Source of the DNA: Bacteroidota bacterium
Lineage (GTDB): Bacteria > Bacteroidota > Bacteroidia > Bacteroidales > Prolixibacteraceae
NCBI GenBank assembly: GCA_030684645.1
Contig: JAUXUF010000279.1
Span: 1 to 40,538 of the forward strand
Direction: 5' to 3'
Length of the DNA: 40,538 nucleotides
Within the stretch, counting starts at the first letter, position 1. Every line of letters starts with the position of its first letter. Shown here piece by piece: positions 8,300 to 17,142 of this stretch. The notes under the pieces were generated by a model. That model saw nothing but the letters and a program-made list of their open reading frames with translations, was not told where the DNA came from and did not search any database. The position numbers were made by a program, and so were the translations under genes.

Positions 8300-10000
8300 T
8301 TATTTCTGCTGCACTTTTGCCCAGGTGTCCTTCAGTTGAACGGTGCGGTTGAAAACACGCTTTTCAGAAGTTGAATCCGAATCAACATTGAAATAGCCCA
8401 ATCGCTCAAACTGAAAATGATCGAGTATTTGGGCGTCTTTCACAAATGGTTCGATATAACATTTGGGTAATACCTGAAGCGAGTCATGGTTCATAAACTC
8501 CTTGAAGTCGATGTCTTTGTGTCCGTCGGGTGTTTCGTCTGAAAACAAGCGATCGTACAGACGAACTTCGGCTTCCACGTTTTCGGTGGCCGAAACCCAG
8601 TGAATAGTCGATTTCACCTTGCGTCCGTCGGGTGAATTTCCTCCGCGCGAGGCTGGATCGTAGGTACAATGAATCTCTGTAATTTCACCGTTTGCATCTT
8701 TCACCACCTCATTACAGGTAATGAAATACGCATAACGCAGGCGAACTTCTGTTCCAGGTGATAATCGGAAGAATTTCTTTGGTGGATCTTCCATAAAGTC
8801 ATCATGTTCGATGTACAGTTCCCGGGTAAAAGGCACCAAGCGGGTTCCCATTGAAGGATCTTCAGGATTATTTATGGCTTCCAACTGTTCAATCACTCCT
8901 TCCGGACAATTGGTAATCACGACTTTTAGCGGATTCAATACACCCATCACACGTTGAGCCCGTTTGTTCAGGTCTTCACGAATGCTGTATTCCAGAAGGG
9001 CCACATCAACTATACCATCGGTTTTGGTCACACCTATGCGTTCGGCAAAATTCCGGAGCGATTCCGGAGTATAACCTCGGCGGCGTAACCCACAAATAGT
9101 GGGCATCCGCGGATCGTCCCAACCTGTCACATGACCGTCTTTCACCAGTTCGAGCAATTTACGCTTGCTCATCACGGTATAAGTCAGGTTCAGACGGGCA
9201 AATTCAATCTGTCGCGGTCGATAATCCGTATCTTTCAGTTGGTCGATAAACCAATCATATAGCGGGCGGTGAACTTCAAATTCCAATGTGCAAACCGAGT
9301 GGGTAATTCCTTCCCAGTAGTCGCACTGACCGTGAGCAAAATCGTACATCGGATAAATGCACCATTTGTCGCCAGTACGGTGATGTGGAGCTTTCATAAT
9401 CCGGTAGAGGATCGGGTCGCGCATGTGCATGTTAGGCGACGACATATCAATATTCGCACGTAAAACCCGGCTGCCTTCGTTGAATTCGCCCGCTTTCATG
9501 CGCATAAACAAATCAAGGTTTTCCACGACCGACCGGCTTTTGAAAGGACTTTCGGTTCCCGGACGAGTCGGCGTTCCTTTCTGGGTACTGATGGTTTCAG
9601 CGTCCTGATCGTCGATGTATGCTTTTCCGTCTTTGATCAGTTTGACCGCAAAATCGAAAAGCCGATCGAAATAATCGGAAGCGTAAAGTTCGCTATTGTT
9701 CCAGGTAAATCCCAGCCATTGAACATCTTCCTTGATGGAATCCACATATTCGGTTTCTTCTCTCGATGGATTGGTATCGTCGAAACGCAGGTTGGTTAAA
9801 CCGTTGTATTTCTGAGCAGTCCCAAAATTCAGGCAAATCGATTTAGCATGACCAATGTGCAGATATCCGTTGGGTTCCGGGGGAAACCGGGTATGTACAC
9901 GCCCATTGTTTTTACCGGCTTTTAAATCTTCCTCAACAATCTGGTGAATAAAATTATTCGACTTCAACACATTGTCATTTTCAATCGTATTTTCGCTCAT
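8300..10000 (-). CDS. glnS: Glutamine--tRNA ligase
   Basis: Charges tRNA-Gln directly with glutamine. This is a class I synthetase of 566 residues with the [14 protein letters not shown] signature (HIGH) near residue 45 and VMSKRKL as the KMSKS equivalent; FDDTNP and the GlnRS anticodon-binding beta-barrels follow. I use the ATG at 10000 ([10 protein letters not shown]) because conserved GlnRS sequence starts shortly after; an ATG three codons upstream at 10009 is equally possible. A TACTTTTG box at 10043-10050 on the minus strand is a candidate promoter, and a hairpin AATCAC-TTTT-GTGATT at 10016-10031 sits in the leader. It is divergent from folB. Confidence 0.96.
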   Translation of the reverse strand: MSENTIENDNVLKSNNFIHQIVEEDLKAGKNNGRVHTRFPPEPNGYLHIGHAKSICLNFGTAQKYNGLTNLRFDDTNPSREETEYVDSIKEDVQWLGFTWNNSELYASDYFDRLFDFAVKLIKDGKAYIDDQDAETISTQKGTPTRPGTESPFKSRSVVENLDLFMRMKAGEFNEGSRVLRANIDMSSPNMHMRDPILYRIMKAPHHRTGDKWCIYPMYDFAHGQCDYWEGITHSVCTLEFEVHRPLYDWFIDQLKDTDYRPRQIEFARLNLTYTVMSKRKLLELVKDGHVTGWDDPRMPTICGLRRRGYTPESLRNFAERIGVTKTDGIVDVALLEYSIREDLNKRAQRVMGVLNPLKVVITNCPEGVIEQLEAINNPEDPSMGTRLVPFTRELYIEHDDFMEDPPKKFFRLSPGTEVRLRYAYFITCNEVVKDANGEITEIHCTYDPASRGGNSPDGRKVKSTIHWVSATENVEAEVRLYDRLFSDETPDGHKDIDFKEFMNHDSLQVLPKCYIEPFVKDAQILDHFQFERLGYFNVDSDSTSEKRVFNRTVQLKDTWAKVQQK

Positions 10001-10042
10001 GGTATTCATTTTATAAATCACTTTTGTGATTGGGATTGCAGA

Positions 10043-10050
10043 CAAAAGTA
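10043..10050 (-). promoter_or_regulatory. Candidate glnS promoter -7 box
   Basis: TACTTTTG on the minus strand matches TAnnTTTG and lies 33-42 bases before the possible start codons. No convincing -33 element was seen. Confidence 0.4.
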
Positions 10051-10153
10051 TAAAATGATTTCAGCTATCAGAATTCAATGGTTTGAAAATTGATTTCCGG
10101 AACAATAAAATTAATTTTGCTCCGGGGTTATCCTGAAAGGCAATTTCGATTTC

Positions 10154-10240
10154 CTCTGTGAAACTCTGTGTATTTCCTCCGTGTAACTCTGTGGTTAAGA
10201 AAAAATAATTCCACAGAGTTAAAAGGAGTTATACGCGGAG
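10154..10240. repeat. Inverted repeat in the glnS-folB gap
   Basis: A CTCTGTG-rich stretch folds back on itself. TAACTCTGTGG (10184-10194) pairs perfectly with CCACAGAGTTA (10211-10221), and flanking GTGTAACTC / GAGTTATAC segments extend the arms imperfectly. Its composition resembles other dispersed Bacteroidota intergenic repeats. Confidence 0.6.
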
Positions 10241-10281
10241 TTTTAAATATCTTTCGCGTACTGAACTTAATTGACTTAACT

Positions 10282-10632
10282 ATGGCACTGATCGAACTGG
10301 AAGGGATGGAGTTTTATGCTTTTCACGGGCATTTTGAGGTGGAAAAAATTGCCGGAAACCGTTTTCTGGTTGACCTGAAAATAGAGGCCGACTGTAGTAA
10401 AGCCGGACAAACCGACCGATTGGAAGATACACTTGATTACCAGAAAGCCTACCTGGCTGTCAAAGAAGAAATGGCTATTCCATCCGATTTGTTGGAACAT
10501 ATAGCCCAACGCATCATAAACCGTATCAAATCCGAATTCCCGGAGGCCCAAAAAGTAGCGGTAAAAGTTTCGAAAATGAACCCACCCATGGGCGGCCAGA
10601 TTAGAAAAGTAAGTGTAACAATGGAAGGATAG
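10282..10632 (+). CDS. folB: Dihydroneopterin aldolase
   Basis: Cleaves 7,8-dihydroneopterin to 6-hydroxymethyl-dihydropterin, the substrate of FolK. The 116-residue protein is the normal FolB size. It opens with MALIELEGMEFYAFHG, has the N-terminal strand with Glu and His that contacts the pterin, and ends with KVAVKVSKMNPPMGG, which carries the conserved lysine region and the typical proline-rich turn. The ATG at 10282 is chosen over an in-frame start 38 codons earlier that would run through the repeat. A TATCTTTC box at 10248-10255 could be its promoter. Confidence 0.93.
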   Translation: MALIELEGMEFYAFHGHFEVEKIAGNRFLVDLKIEADCSKAGQTDRLEDTLDYQKAYLAVKEEMAIPSDLLEHIAQRIINRIKSEFPEAQKVAVKVSKMNPPMGGQIRKVSVTMEG

Positions 10633-10637
10633 TTAAC

Positions 10638-11153
10638 CTATTTCCAAATCACCGATCGCATGGAAATACTGCCCATCTGAAAACCGGTATTGAAAAACTC
10701 CGGAAATTCGCCTTCATACTTGAATCCCAGCGCATAAATAAGAGGCAAAAAATGATCGTACGACGGATGTGCCAGTTGTGCGAGAGTTCCCAGTTTCAGA
10801 AAGTCGATGATTGATTGTCTCCTTTTTGAAGCCAGCCAGCAATCTTTGCATCGAATTCTAAAGCCCAAGCCGGAATTTGACCATCAAACTGAAGTTGCCT
10901 CAGGTTGTGAACCATGTTTCCACTTCCCATCACCAAAACACCTTTTTCACGAAGTTTTCCCAATTGACTGGCTAGTCTAAAATGAAATTCCGGAGGTTCT
11001 GAATAATCTATACTAAGCTGAAATACAGGAATGTCAGCTAATGAAGGTATTGTCTTCAATCGCATTCATCGGACTTCCATGCCCGATGAAAAGCAAGGGC
11101 ATCCGATCTGAAGGGTGCAGATTTTTGGTTAAATGAATCAAGTTGTTCCGCAT
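10638..11153 (-). pseudogene. Broken extradiol dioxygenase gene (YgiD/LigB family)
   Basis: Three in-order pieces of a 4,5-DOPA-dioxygenase-like protein are spread over two frames. From 11153 comes the N-terminus with LLFIGHGSPMNAIEDNTFIS. It then jumps at about 11043 into ADIPVFQLSIDYSEPPEFH, so a central block that should hold the metal-binding SAHW segment is missing. The frame continues to GWLQKGDNQS, where loss of one ATCA unit shifts it. The C-terminus (IIDFLKLGT ... PSYDHFLPLIYALG ... GSISMRSVIWK) is intact in the next frame. Intact members are roughly 260 residues. It converges with folB, and the stop codons are 5 bases apart. Confidence 0.82.
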
Positions 11154-11177
11154 TTTTACTTTCCTGAATTTAGGTAA

Positions 11178-11225
11178 GAAAAAAATCAGAAATCAGCAGG
11201 TAAAAAAGTTCTGCTGATTTCTGAT
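11178..11225 (-). terminator. Rho-independent terminator of the nitroreductase gene
   Basis: A 15-bp perfect inverted repeat (11185-11199 with 11211-11225), read on the minus strand, is followed by a run of T. It lies 24 bases after the nitroreductase stop. Confidence 0.85.
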
Positions 11226-11248
11226 CACCAAAATTATTTGAATATCAG

Positions 11249-11878
11249 TTAAAAACTGAGGAATAATTCTTCTTTGTCCCTTCTCACTTTTGCTGCTGAA
11301 CTTAAAAAATCCTTTTCAGCATCACGGTAGCCCAAAGTCATGATTACGGTGCTGTGCAATCCTTTTTCTTTCAGACCCAGAACGGCATCCAAAGCATCCG
11401 GATCAAAACCTTCCATCGGAGTAGCATCAACCTGCTCTTCAGCTGCGGCAACCAGGCCTGTTCCCAATGCGATATAGGCCTGGCGTGAATTCCAGTTCAA
11501 CAATTGCTCCGGCGATTTTCCGGCAATACTGCCGTTAATCATGTCGCGCATTCCTGCAAGCGACTCAACCGGAATGCCGCGAAGCGATGCAATATGGTTC
11601 AGATATTTTTCAACACTTTCGCTGCTGATTCCAGTCCAGGCAGCAAATACAATGACATGAGAACCTTCGGTAATCTGCGGTTGATTGTATATTGCAGGAG
11701 CTATTTTTGCCCTCATTTCGGGATCACCAATCACCAGTACGGTAAAGGGTTGCAATCCGATTGAAGTTGGAGCCAGTTGAATAGCTTCCAGAATATTCTC
11801 CAGTTTTTCTGCAGGAACTTTTTGTCCGTTCATTCGCTTGGTGGCATATCGCCATTTCAAATTGTTTAATACGCTCAT
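11249..11878 (-). CDS. NAD(P)H-dependent nitroreductase family oxidoreductase (NfsB-like)
   Basis: FMN-dependent reductase of quinones or nitroaromatics. The 209 residues match the oxygen-insensitive NfsB size. Visible signatures: KWRYATKRMNG at the N-terminus (FMN phosphate contacts), LEAIQLAPTSIGLQPF, the IALGTGLVAAAEEQVDATPMEGFD block, and a C-terminal IMTLGYRDAEKD segment with DKEELFLSF. The start ATG at 11878 follows an A/T-rich leader. It is a single-gene unit with its own terminator. The physiological substrate is unknown. Confidence 0.9.
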   Translation of the reverse strand: MSVLNNLKWRYATKRMNGQKVPAEKLENILEAIQLAPTSIGLQPFTVLVIGDPEMRAKIAPAIYNQPQITEGSHVIVFAAWTGISSESVEKYLNHIASLRGIPVESLAGMRDMINGSIAGKSPEQLLNWNSRQAYIALGTGLVAAAEEQVDATPMEGFDPDALDAVLGLKEKGLHSTVIMTLGYRDAEKDFLSSAAKVRRDKEELFLSF

Positions 11879-12182
11879 TTTTTTAATTGTTTTAATAACT
11901 TTTATAAAAGTTCAAATGAGGAAAATGAGATAAGCAATATGGAACATGAAAATTAATGCTTCGTATTTTTTTACCTGTTTGATCTCCTCTTCCTGAACTT
12001 TAAAATCCAATAGTTTTATTGCCTGTGCAGCACAAAAAAAACAGTTACAGACAATCAAACAAATGAACTTCAAAAAAAGTTGGAAATATTTATTCCGGAA
12101 GGGAAACAGGATCATTAATTTTGTCCGGTTGATTAGGAAGGCCAGATTCAATAGGCTATTTTTTGATGAGTACTGAAATTGC

Positions 12183-12214
12183 TTGCAGAATGGGAACAAT
12201 TTTTGTTATCTTTG
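12183..12214 (+). promoter_or_regulatory. Promoter of tRNA-Cys
   Basis: A TTG at 12183-12185, a 21-base spacer and a perfect TATCTTTG at 12207-12214 fit the Bacteroidota sigma-ABfr pattern (TTTG...TAnnTTTG). The tRNA begins 33 bases after the -7 box. Confidence 0.75.
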
Positions 12215-12246
12215 CGCACCCAATTTTGGGGAAATTAGAAGGTATT

Positions 12247-12317
12247 GGTTCCTTAGCCGAGTGGTTAGGCAGCGGTCTGCAAAACCGTTTACGGCGGTTC
12301 GAATCCGCCAGGAACCT
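12247..12317 (+). tRNA. tRNA-Cys (GCA)
   Basis: A 71-base cloverleaf. The acceptor arm GGTTCCT pairs with AGGAACC (12310-12316), with T as discriminator. The D arm contains AGCCGAGTGGTTAGGCA, the anticodon loop is CTGCAAA with GCA at 12279-12281, and the T arm is GGCGGTTCGAATCCGCC. No CCA is encoded. It stands alone between its own promoter and terminator. Confidence 0.95.
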
Positions 12318-12329
12318 CAACACATGACA

Positions 12330-12360
12330 GACCTCTTGATCTTCAAGGGGTCTTTTTTTT
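12330..12360 (+). terminator. Rho-independent terminator of tRNA-Cys
   Basis: GACCTCTTGA (12330-12339) pairs with TCAAGGGGTC (12343-12352), including one G-T wobble, and is followed by eight T. It lies 12 bases after the tRNA. Confidence 0.9.
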
Positions 12361-12819
12361 GTGCTGAATTGTTTTCATCGAATGATCCAAAACCTACGAT
12401 GGATATTGTCAAAGGGGGTCATAATGCTACGGTTATTGGTGCCTCAAGTGTAACTTCCATGAATTCACTTCTGGCCTTACGGTAAGGAACCCAATAAACT
12501 ACTGATTTTTCCATTACTAAATTTCTCAGAAGCGTTGAACAATGCATTCAGCTTATTTGCCAGTATCAAGAAATATAAATTTATAAAGGATTGCAATAAT
12601 TCGCCTTTGAATTGTCAGCGACAAATTATTGCCTGCCAAAAGTTTCTTTTGTATTCCATATTTTCAAAAATTGTCGGTTTTTAATTTTCGATCATCAATT
12701 CATACGAGATTTTAATCTCATTTTATTAGTTTTGGTTCAAAATTTTTATTCCGGATTAGCTCATATTGAAATCCAGACAGAATGAAAATTCCATCAAATG
12801 AATAACACTGTTTGAAAGT
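12361..12819. other. Gene-free stretch of ~460 bases between tRNA-Cys and the cytochrome gene
   Basis: I see no convincing gene. Short frames on the minus strand (for example around 12480-12570) have some protein-like composition but no start context and no family I recognise. The stretch must contain the promoter of the following gene. Confidence 0.5.
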
Positions 12820-14340
12820 ATGAAGATTCCTATTCGCTCATTGTTTACCGGGAAGAGGGCATTTATTTGGGTGATTATCGCGGGCCTAATCGTGGGTATA
12901 GCTTTTATGTTTGCCGGGAACAAAGCAGTCAAATACACCTCAACCGACGAATATTGTATATCGTGCCATGTGCATCCTGTCGCAGATCAAAGCTGGAAAC
13001 TTTCGTCTCATCACGATAATAAAGCCGGAATAATTGTGCATTGCGCGGAATGCCACCTTCCACCCGCAGGACACGGAATGTTATTCGCCAAGGCTAAACA
13101 TGGGATCATCGATATTTATGGATTTTATTTTAAAGATTCAGCCCAATACAACTGGCCGGCCAAGCGGAAACTCGAACTGGCCAAAAATTTTGTTTATGTA
13201 GAATCGTGTGTTAAATGTCATCAGAATTTATTCCCGAAAACGCTTACTACTGAAGGAGAAAATGCTCACCTGAACTTCATGACCAGTAAAGCCGAAGTTA
13301 GTTGCCTGAATTGTCACCTTGATGTTGGTCATTATGATCCTAAAAATAAGCACGAGCATAATCTCAACTTTGGAGCAACAGTTGCTCCGAATACGCAAGT
13401 TTATACCGAACCAACTCCAGTAACCACATTTGCCAATTTTACCGAAAAAATACCCGGGACAAGCGCGTCGTTCGACATGATTGCCATTCCGGGAGGAGAG
13501 TTCCGAATGGGAAGCCCAAAGAACGAACCTTTAAGAAAACGTGATGAAGGTCCCCTCCATCCGGTCAAAGTCTCCCGGTTCTTTATGGCAAAAATTGAGG
13601 TAAGCTGGGATGAATACCTGGAATTCTTCAAAGCAACTTCGTCGCAAGGCCGCAAAGAAGCCGAGGAAAATGAAAATGTGGATGCGATTTCAGGTCCGAC
13701 ACCTCCATGGGGCGCTCCCGATCAGGGTTGGGGAAAAGGTACACGCCCTGCCATCACCATGTCGTGGAAAGCAGCCAATGTTTATTGTCAATGGCTTTCG
13801 AAAGTAACAGGTAAAAAGTATCGCCTCCCAACCGAAGCCGAATGGGAATACGCTGCTCGTGGCGGAACCCGGACTCCATACTTTTTTGAAGGAAATCCGA
13901 AAAAATTCACTTCAGAAGGATTCTTCAGAAAAATCATTGGTCCGGATACGGCAACTATTCAGTCGAATGTGGTGTACAAGGTAAATAGTTTAATGCAGAC
14001 GAAGGAGCCTGCTGCAGTAAAGGAAAATCCATTTGGACTGAAGAATATGCTGGGTAATGTGTACGAATTCTGCTCCGATTATTATTCGCCAAAAGCTTAT
14101 TCGCAATTTAAAAAGCTGGTTGTTGATCCAAGAGGACCTAAAAGAGGTCAGGAACATGTGATCAGAGGAGGTTCGTTTAAAAGCGATGCCAAAGATGTTC
14201 GATGCGCGGCGCGTGATTTTACTAAAACCAAGGCCTGGCTGGTCACCGACCCTCAAATGCCAAAGAGCGTTTGGTGGTATTCCGATTGTAGCGACATTGG
14301 GTTCAGGGTGGTATGTGAAGTAGATGAAAACATAAAATAG
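12820..14340 (+). CDS. NapC/NirT-type tetraheme cytochrome c fused to a SUMF1 (FGE-sulfatase) domain
   Basis: A 506-residue two-part envelope protein. Residues ~13-32 are a single membrane helix. Four CxxCH haem c sites follow at C46-H50, C75-H79, C130-H134 and C162-H166, the arrangement of NapC/NirT/NrfH-type quinol dehydrogenases. From ~219 to the end is a SUMF1-type domain: IPGGEFRMGS, a PLHPVKVSRF strand, YRLPTEAEWEYAARGG, MLGNVYEFCSDYY, VIRGGSF and DIGFRVVCE. The cysteine pair that binds copper in true formylglycine-generating enzymes is absent (RGGSFKSDAKDVRCAARD), so sulfatase activation is unlikely. A Gfo/Idh/MocA gene follows after 14 bases, implying one transcript. I infer a quinone-linked periplasmic electron-transfer protein serving the downstream oxidoreductases; the role of the SUMF1 part is unknown. 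Confidence 0.88.
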   Translation: MKIPIRSLFTGKRAFIWVIIAGLIVGIAFMFAGNKAVKYTSTDEYCISCHVHPVADQSWKLSSHHDNKAGIIVHCAECHLPPAGHGMLFAKAKHGIIDIYGFYFKDSAQYNWPAKRKLELAKNFVYVESCVKCHQNLFPKTLTTEGENAHLNFMTSKAEVSCLNCHLDVGHYDPKNKHEHNLNFGATVAPNTQVYTEPTPVTTFANFTEKIPGTSASFDMIAIPGGEFRMGSPKNEPLRKRDEGPLHPVKVSRFFMAKIEVSWDEYLEFFKATSSQGRKEAEENENVDAISGPTPPWGAPDQGWGKGTRPAITMSWKAANVYCQWLSKVTGKKYRLPTEAEWEYAARGGTRTPYFFEGNPKKFTSEGFFRKIIGPDTATIQSNVVYKVNSLMQTKEPAAVKENPFGLKNMLGNVYEFCSDYYSPKAYSQFKKLVVDPRGPKRGQEHVIRGGSFKSDAKDVRCAARDFTKTKAWLVTDPQMPKSVWWYSDCSDIGFRVVCEVDENIK

Positions 14341-14354
14341 AAAAAATCATTCCC

Positions 14355-15704
14355 ATGGAAAAAAATAATAGCGGTATAAACAGGAGAAGATTTCTGGAAT
14401 CGACAGCTCTGGCCGGCATTGGATTACTGGGTGCAAGTGCAATCATTTCGGGATGTAAAAACGAAAAAGATGCCAAGGCTCTCGGATTGCCTCCCATTCT
14501 GAAAGGAGCGCCCAAAGGCAAAAAATTACGCGCGGGACTTGTCGGAGCCGGCAATCGGGGTGCGGGTGCAGCGATGAACTTCATCAGCAGCGGCCCCGAT
14601 TTGCATATTGTTGCGCTGGCCGATGTTTTTCAGGATAGAATCGACGAATGCCGTGACCGCTTTGCAAAACTGAAAAGGGATATCCCGGTCGAAAATTGTT
14701 TTACCGGATTTGACGCCTATAAAAAATTAATGGCTTTGCCTGATGTGGATGTGGTCATTTTGGCTACCCCGCCACAGTTCAGGCCTGAACATTTTAAGGA
14801 AGCGGTTATGAAAAACAAACATGTCTTCATGGAAAAACCGGTAGCTGTTGACCCGGTCGGAATCCGGTCGATTATTGCCAGTTCCAAAAAAGCAGCCGCG
14901 ATTGGATTGAATGTGGTAACTGGAACACAACGCCGCCACCAGGAAGATTATATCGAAACTTACAAGCAGGTAGCCAACGGCGCTATTGGCAAACCGGTTT
15001 CGGCAAGGGCTTTTTGGAATCAGAACCACGTCTGGTTTCGTAACCGGGAAGAAGGCTGGGACGATATGACCTATATGGTCCGCAACTGGAACAATTTCTG
15101 CTGGTTGTGTGGCGATCACATTCTGGATACACATGTTCACAACATCGATATCATCAATTGGTTTATTGGCCGTCAACCTGAGAGCGCCATCGGATATGGA
15201 GGCCGTGCACGTCGGTTAACCGGCGATCAATACGATTTCTTCAGCATCGATTTCGATTATGGTAATGGAGTATTCTCGCACAGCATGTGCCGGCAGATTG
15301 ACAATTGTGCCAACGGAACCGGAGAATTCATTATGGGTACTGAAGGGTACACCAATTGCGTAAACACCATTTGGAATATGGATGGTTCAATCAAATGGAA
15401 ATTTGAATATCCAAAAGATGAAAACGGGAACGAAACCAGTATGCCGAAAATTTCTCCATATATTCAGGAACACATGCATTTGGTTCATGCCATCCGAACA
15501 GGCGAATATGTGAATTATGGTGAAATTACAGCTAATTCAACACTTACGGCTATCATGGCACGAACAGCAGCTTATACCGGAAGAAAAGTAACCTGGGAAG
15601 AAATTTTTAAATCTGACATGGATCTCGGACCAAAAGAAATCGCATTCGGTCCGGTTGACATGCAGTTTGAAGTTCCAATTCCAGGAACAGCACATAAGGC
15701 CTAG
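14355..15704 (+). CDS. Tat-signal Gfo/Idh/MocA family oxidoreductase (first copy)
   Basis: A 449-residue NAD(P)-dependent oxidoreductase, probably acting on a sugar or cyclitol outside the cytoplasmic membrane. The N-terminus has a twin-arginine motif (NRRRFLES, residues 9-16), a hydrophobic stretch and a lipobox-like ISGC at C34, so the mature protein may be lipid-anchored. The Rossmann motif LVGAGNRGAG follows at ~62-71, then the EKP motif in FMEKPVAVD and the C-terminal GFO_IDH_MocA domain with a histidine-rich GDHILDTHVHNIDIINW. It is separated by 14 bases from the cytochrome-SUMF1 gene, with which it is probably co-transcribed. Substrate unknown. Confidence 0.9.
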   Translation: MEKNNSGINRRRFLESTALAGIGLLGASAIISGCKNEKDAKALGLPPILKGAPKGKKLRAGLVGAGNRGAGAAMNFISSGPDLHIVALADVFQDRIDECRDRFAKLKRDIPVENCFTGFDAYKKLMALPDVDVVILATPPQFRPEHFKEAVMKNKHVFMEKPVAVDPVGIRSIIASSKKAAAIGLNVVTGTQRRHQEDYIETYKQVANGAIGKPVSARAFWNQNHVWFRNREEGWDDMTYMVRNWNNFCWLCGDHILDTHVHNIDIINWFIGRQPESAIGYGGRARRLTGDQYDFFSIDFDYGNGVFSHSMCRQIDNCANGTGEFIMGTEGYTNCVNTIWNMDGSIKWKFEYPKDENGNETSMPKISPYIQEHMHLVHAIRTGEYVNYGEITANSTLTAIMARTAAYTGRKVTWEEIFKSDMDLGPKEIAFGPVDMQFEVPIPGTAHKA

Positions 15705-15706
15705 AA

Positions 15707-15816
15707 AGCCTCCCCCAACCCCTCCACAGGAGGGGCGTAAAAAAAAACGTTCAAACTATTGTACTGAGAATATTCACCGATCCTCAAAGTCCCCCTGCGG
15801 GGGATTAGGGGGCTTA
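15707..15816. repeat. C-rich / G-rich intergenic repeat pair
   Basis: AGCCTCCCCCAACCCCTCC followed by an ACAGGAGG hairpin at about 15707-15736, and CCCCCTGCGGGGG plus ATTAGGGGGCTT at 15791-15815, form oppositely oriented arms. The same family occurs at 36282-36411. It lies between two Gfo/Idh/MocA genes. Confidence 0.6.
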
Positions 15817-15828
15817 ACTTAAACTAAA

Positions 15829-17142
15829 ATGGACAACAAAAGCTCACGCAGATCTTTCCTACGGAACTCACTTTCAGCAGTTGCCGGTACAATTGTTCTT
15901 CCACACATTATTCCCTCTTCAGCCATGGGAATGAACGGAATGGTTCCACCAAGCGACCGGATTGTAATGGGTTCAATCGGAGTTGGCTCCCAGGGAACTT
16001 ACAACATGAATAATTTTCTTCGTTTCAGGCAGGTTCAGTATGTTTCGATGTGTGATCTTGACACAAGTCACCTCGAAAAAGCCTCAGCCATCGTGAACAA
16101 GAAATACAGCAATACCGACTGTAGGACATACAAAGACTACCGTGAATTTCTGGAAAAAGAAAAGATTGATGCGGTTTGTATTTCAGTACCTGACCACTGG
16201 CACAGTATTGCTTATGTGGCTGCGGCCAATTCGAAACTGGATATTTATGGTGAAAAACCATTGGCAAGAAGCATTGGCGAAGGACAGCAAATTGTAAAAG
16301 CGGTAAGGAAAAACAATATTATCTGGCAAACCGGAAGCTGGCAACGGTCTAAAGCCAATTTTCACGAAGCAGCCGAACTGGTTTTTAACGGACGGTTGGG
16401 TAAAGTTGAACATGTTGAAGTTGGATTGCCCAATGGAAACAAACTGATTGGCATGCCACCCATTCAAGAAGTTCCGGCCGAACTCGACTGGGATTTTTGG
16501 TTGGGATCGGCGCCCAAAGTACCATACCGCGGCGTTTGTCACTGGAACTGGCGCTGGATTCTGGATTATTCCGGAGGACAATTGACCGACTGGGCAGGTC
16601 ACCACATCGACATTGCCCAATGGGGACTTGGACTCGACCGGACTGGCCCGGAAGAGATTTCCGGAGAAGGTGTTTATCCGCCTTCCGGAGAATTATACAA
16701 TGTTCCGGTTGAGTACGATTTCACCTGCAAATACAAGTCCGGAGTGACCATCAGGGTGGCCAATGCCTCGCGCCTGCCTCAGGGAATGGGTGTTACCTGG
16801 TACGGCGAAAACGGCTGGATACACGTTGACCGTGAGGATAAACTAATTGCCTCGAAACCGGAACTGCTTTCTGAAAAACTGGGCGCCGATAAAAAGCCTT
16901 TGTACAAGAGCAACGACCATTGGGGCAATTTTCTGGAATGTGTACACTCCCGGAAAGAAACCATTACGCCGGTTGAAGTAGCACATCGTGCGATATCGGT
17001 TGGATTGCTGGGCGAGATTGCCATGACCACCAAACAGAAAATCCAATGGGATCCGGTGAAGGAACAGATCATCAACAACGACGAAGCTAGTAAATTGCTG
17101 ATGAGACCCTTTCGTTCTCCCTGGAAAATCCCGGCTATTTAA
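15829..17142 (+). CDS. Tat-signal Gfo/Idh/MocA family oxidoreductase (second copy)
   Basis: A 437-residue oxidoreductase of the same superfamily as its upstream neighbour but clearly diverged. It has a twin-arginine signal (SRRSFLRNSLSAV, residues 6-18), here without a clear lipobox. The dinucleotide-binding motif is SIGVGSQGTYN at ~49-59, the EKP motif is YGEKPLARSI, and the catalytic region carries TDWAGHHIDIAQW. The C-terminal domain includes WDFWLGSAP and WNWRWILDYSGGQLTDW, typical of the large Bacteroidota/Planctomycetes subgroup. It is separated from the first copy by a 124-base repeat-containing gap, so it may or may not share the transcript. Substrate unknown. Confidence 0.9.
   Translation: MDNKSSRRSFLRNSLSAVAGTIVLPHIIPSSAMGMNGMVPPSDRIVMGSIGVGSQGTYNMNNFLRFRQVQYVSMCDLDTSHLEKASAIVNKKYSNTDCRTYKDYREFLEKEKIDAVCISVPDHWHSIAYVAAANSKLDIYGEKPLARSIGEGQQIVKAVRKNNIIWQTGSWQRSKANFHEAAELVFNGRLGKVEHVEVGLPNGNKLIGMPPIQEVPAELDWDFWLGSAPKVPYRGVCHWNWRWILDYSGGQLTDWAGHHIDIAQWGLGLDRTGPEEISGEGVYPPSGELYNVPVEYDFTCKYKSGVTIRVANASRLPQGMGVTWYGENGWIHVDREDKLIASKPELLSEKLGADKKPLYKSNDHWGNFLECVHSRKETITPVEVAHRAISVGLLGEIAMTTKQKIQWDPVKEQIINNDEASKLLMRPFRSPWKIPAI

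Noticed and set aside
8103-8339. Plus-strand reading frame of 78 codons in the helicase-glnS gap
   Set aside because: Its middle is built from the GAGCTTGTCGAAG-type repeat and it runs into glnS on the opposite strand.
11912-12199. Minus-strand frame of 95 codons upstream of the nitroreductase
   Set aside because: It starts with TTG, is very A/T-rich, overlaps the tRNA-Cys promoter and has no recognisable motif.
12183-12485. Plus-strand frame crossing tRNA-Cys
   Set aside because: It reads through the tRNA and its terminator, so it is not a gene.
12820-14340. True formylglycine-generating enzyme
   Set aside because: The copper-binding cysteine pair is absent and no sulfatase is nearby.
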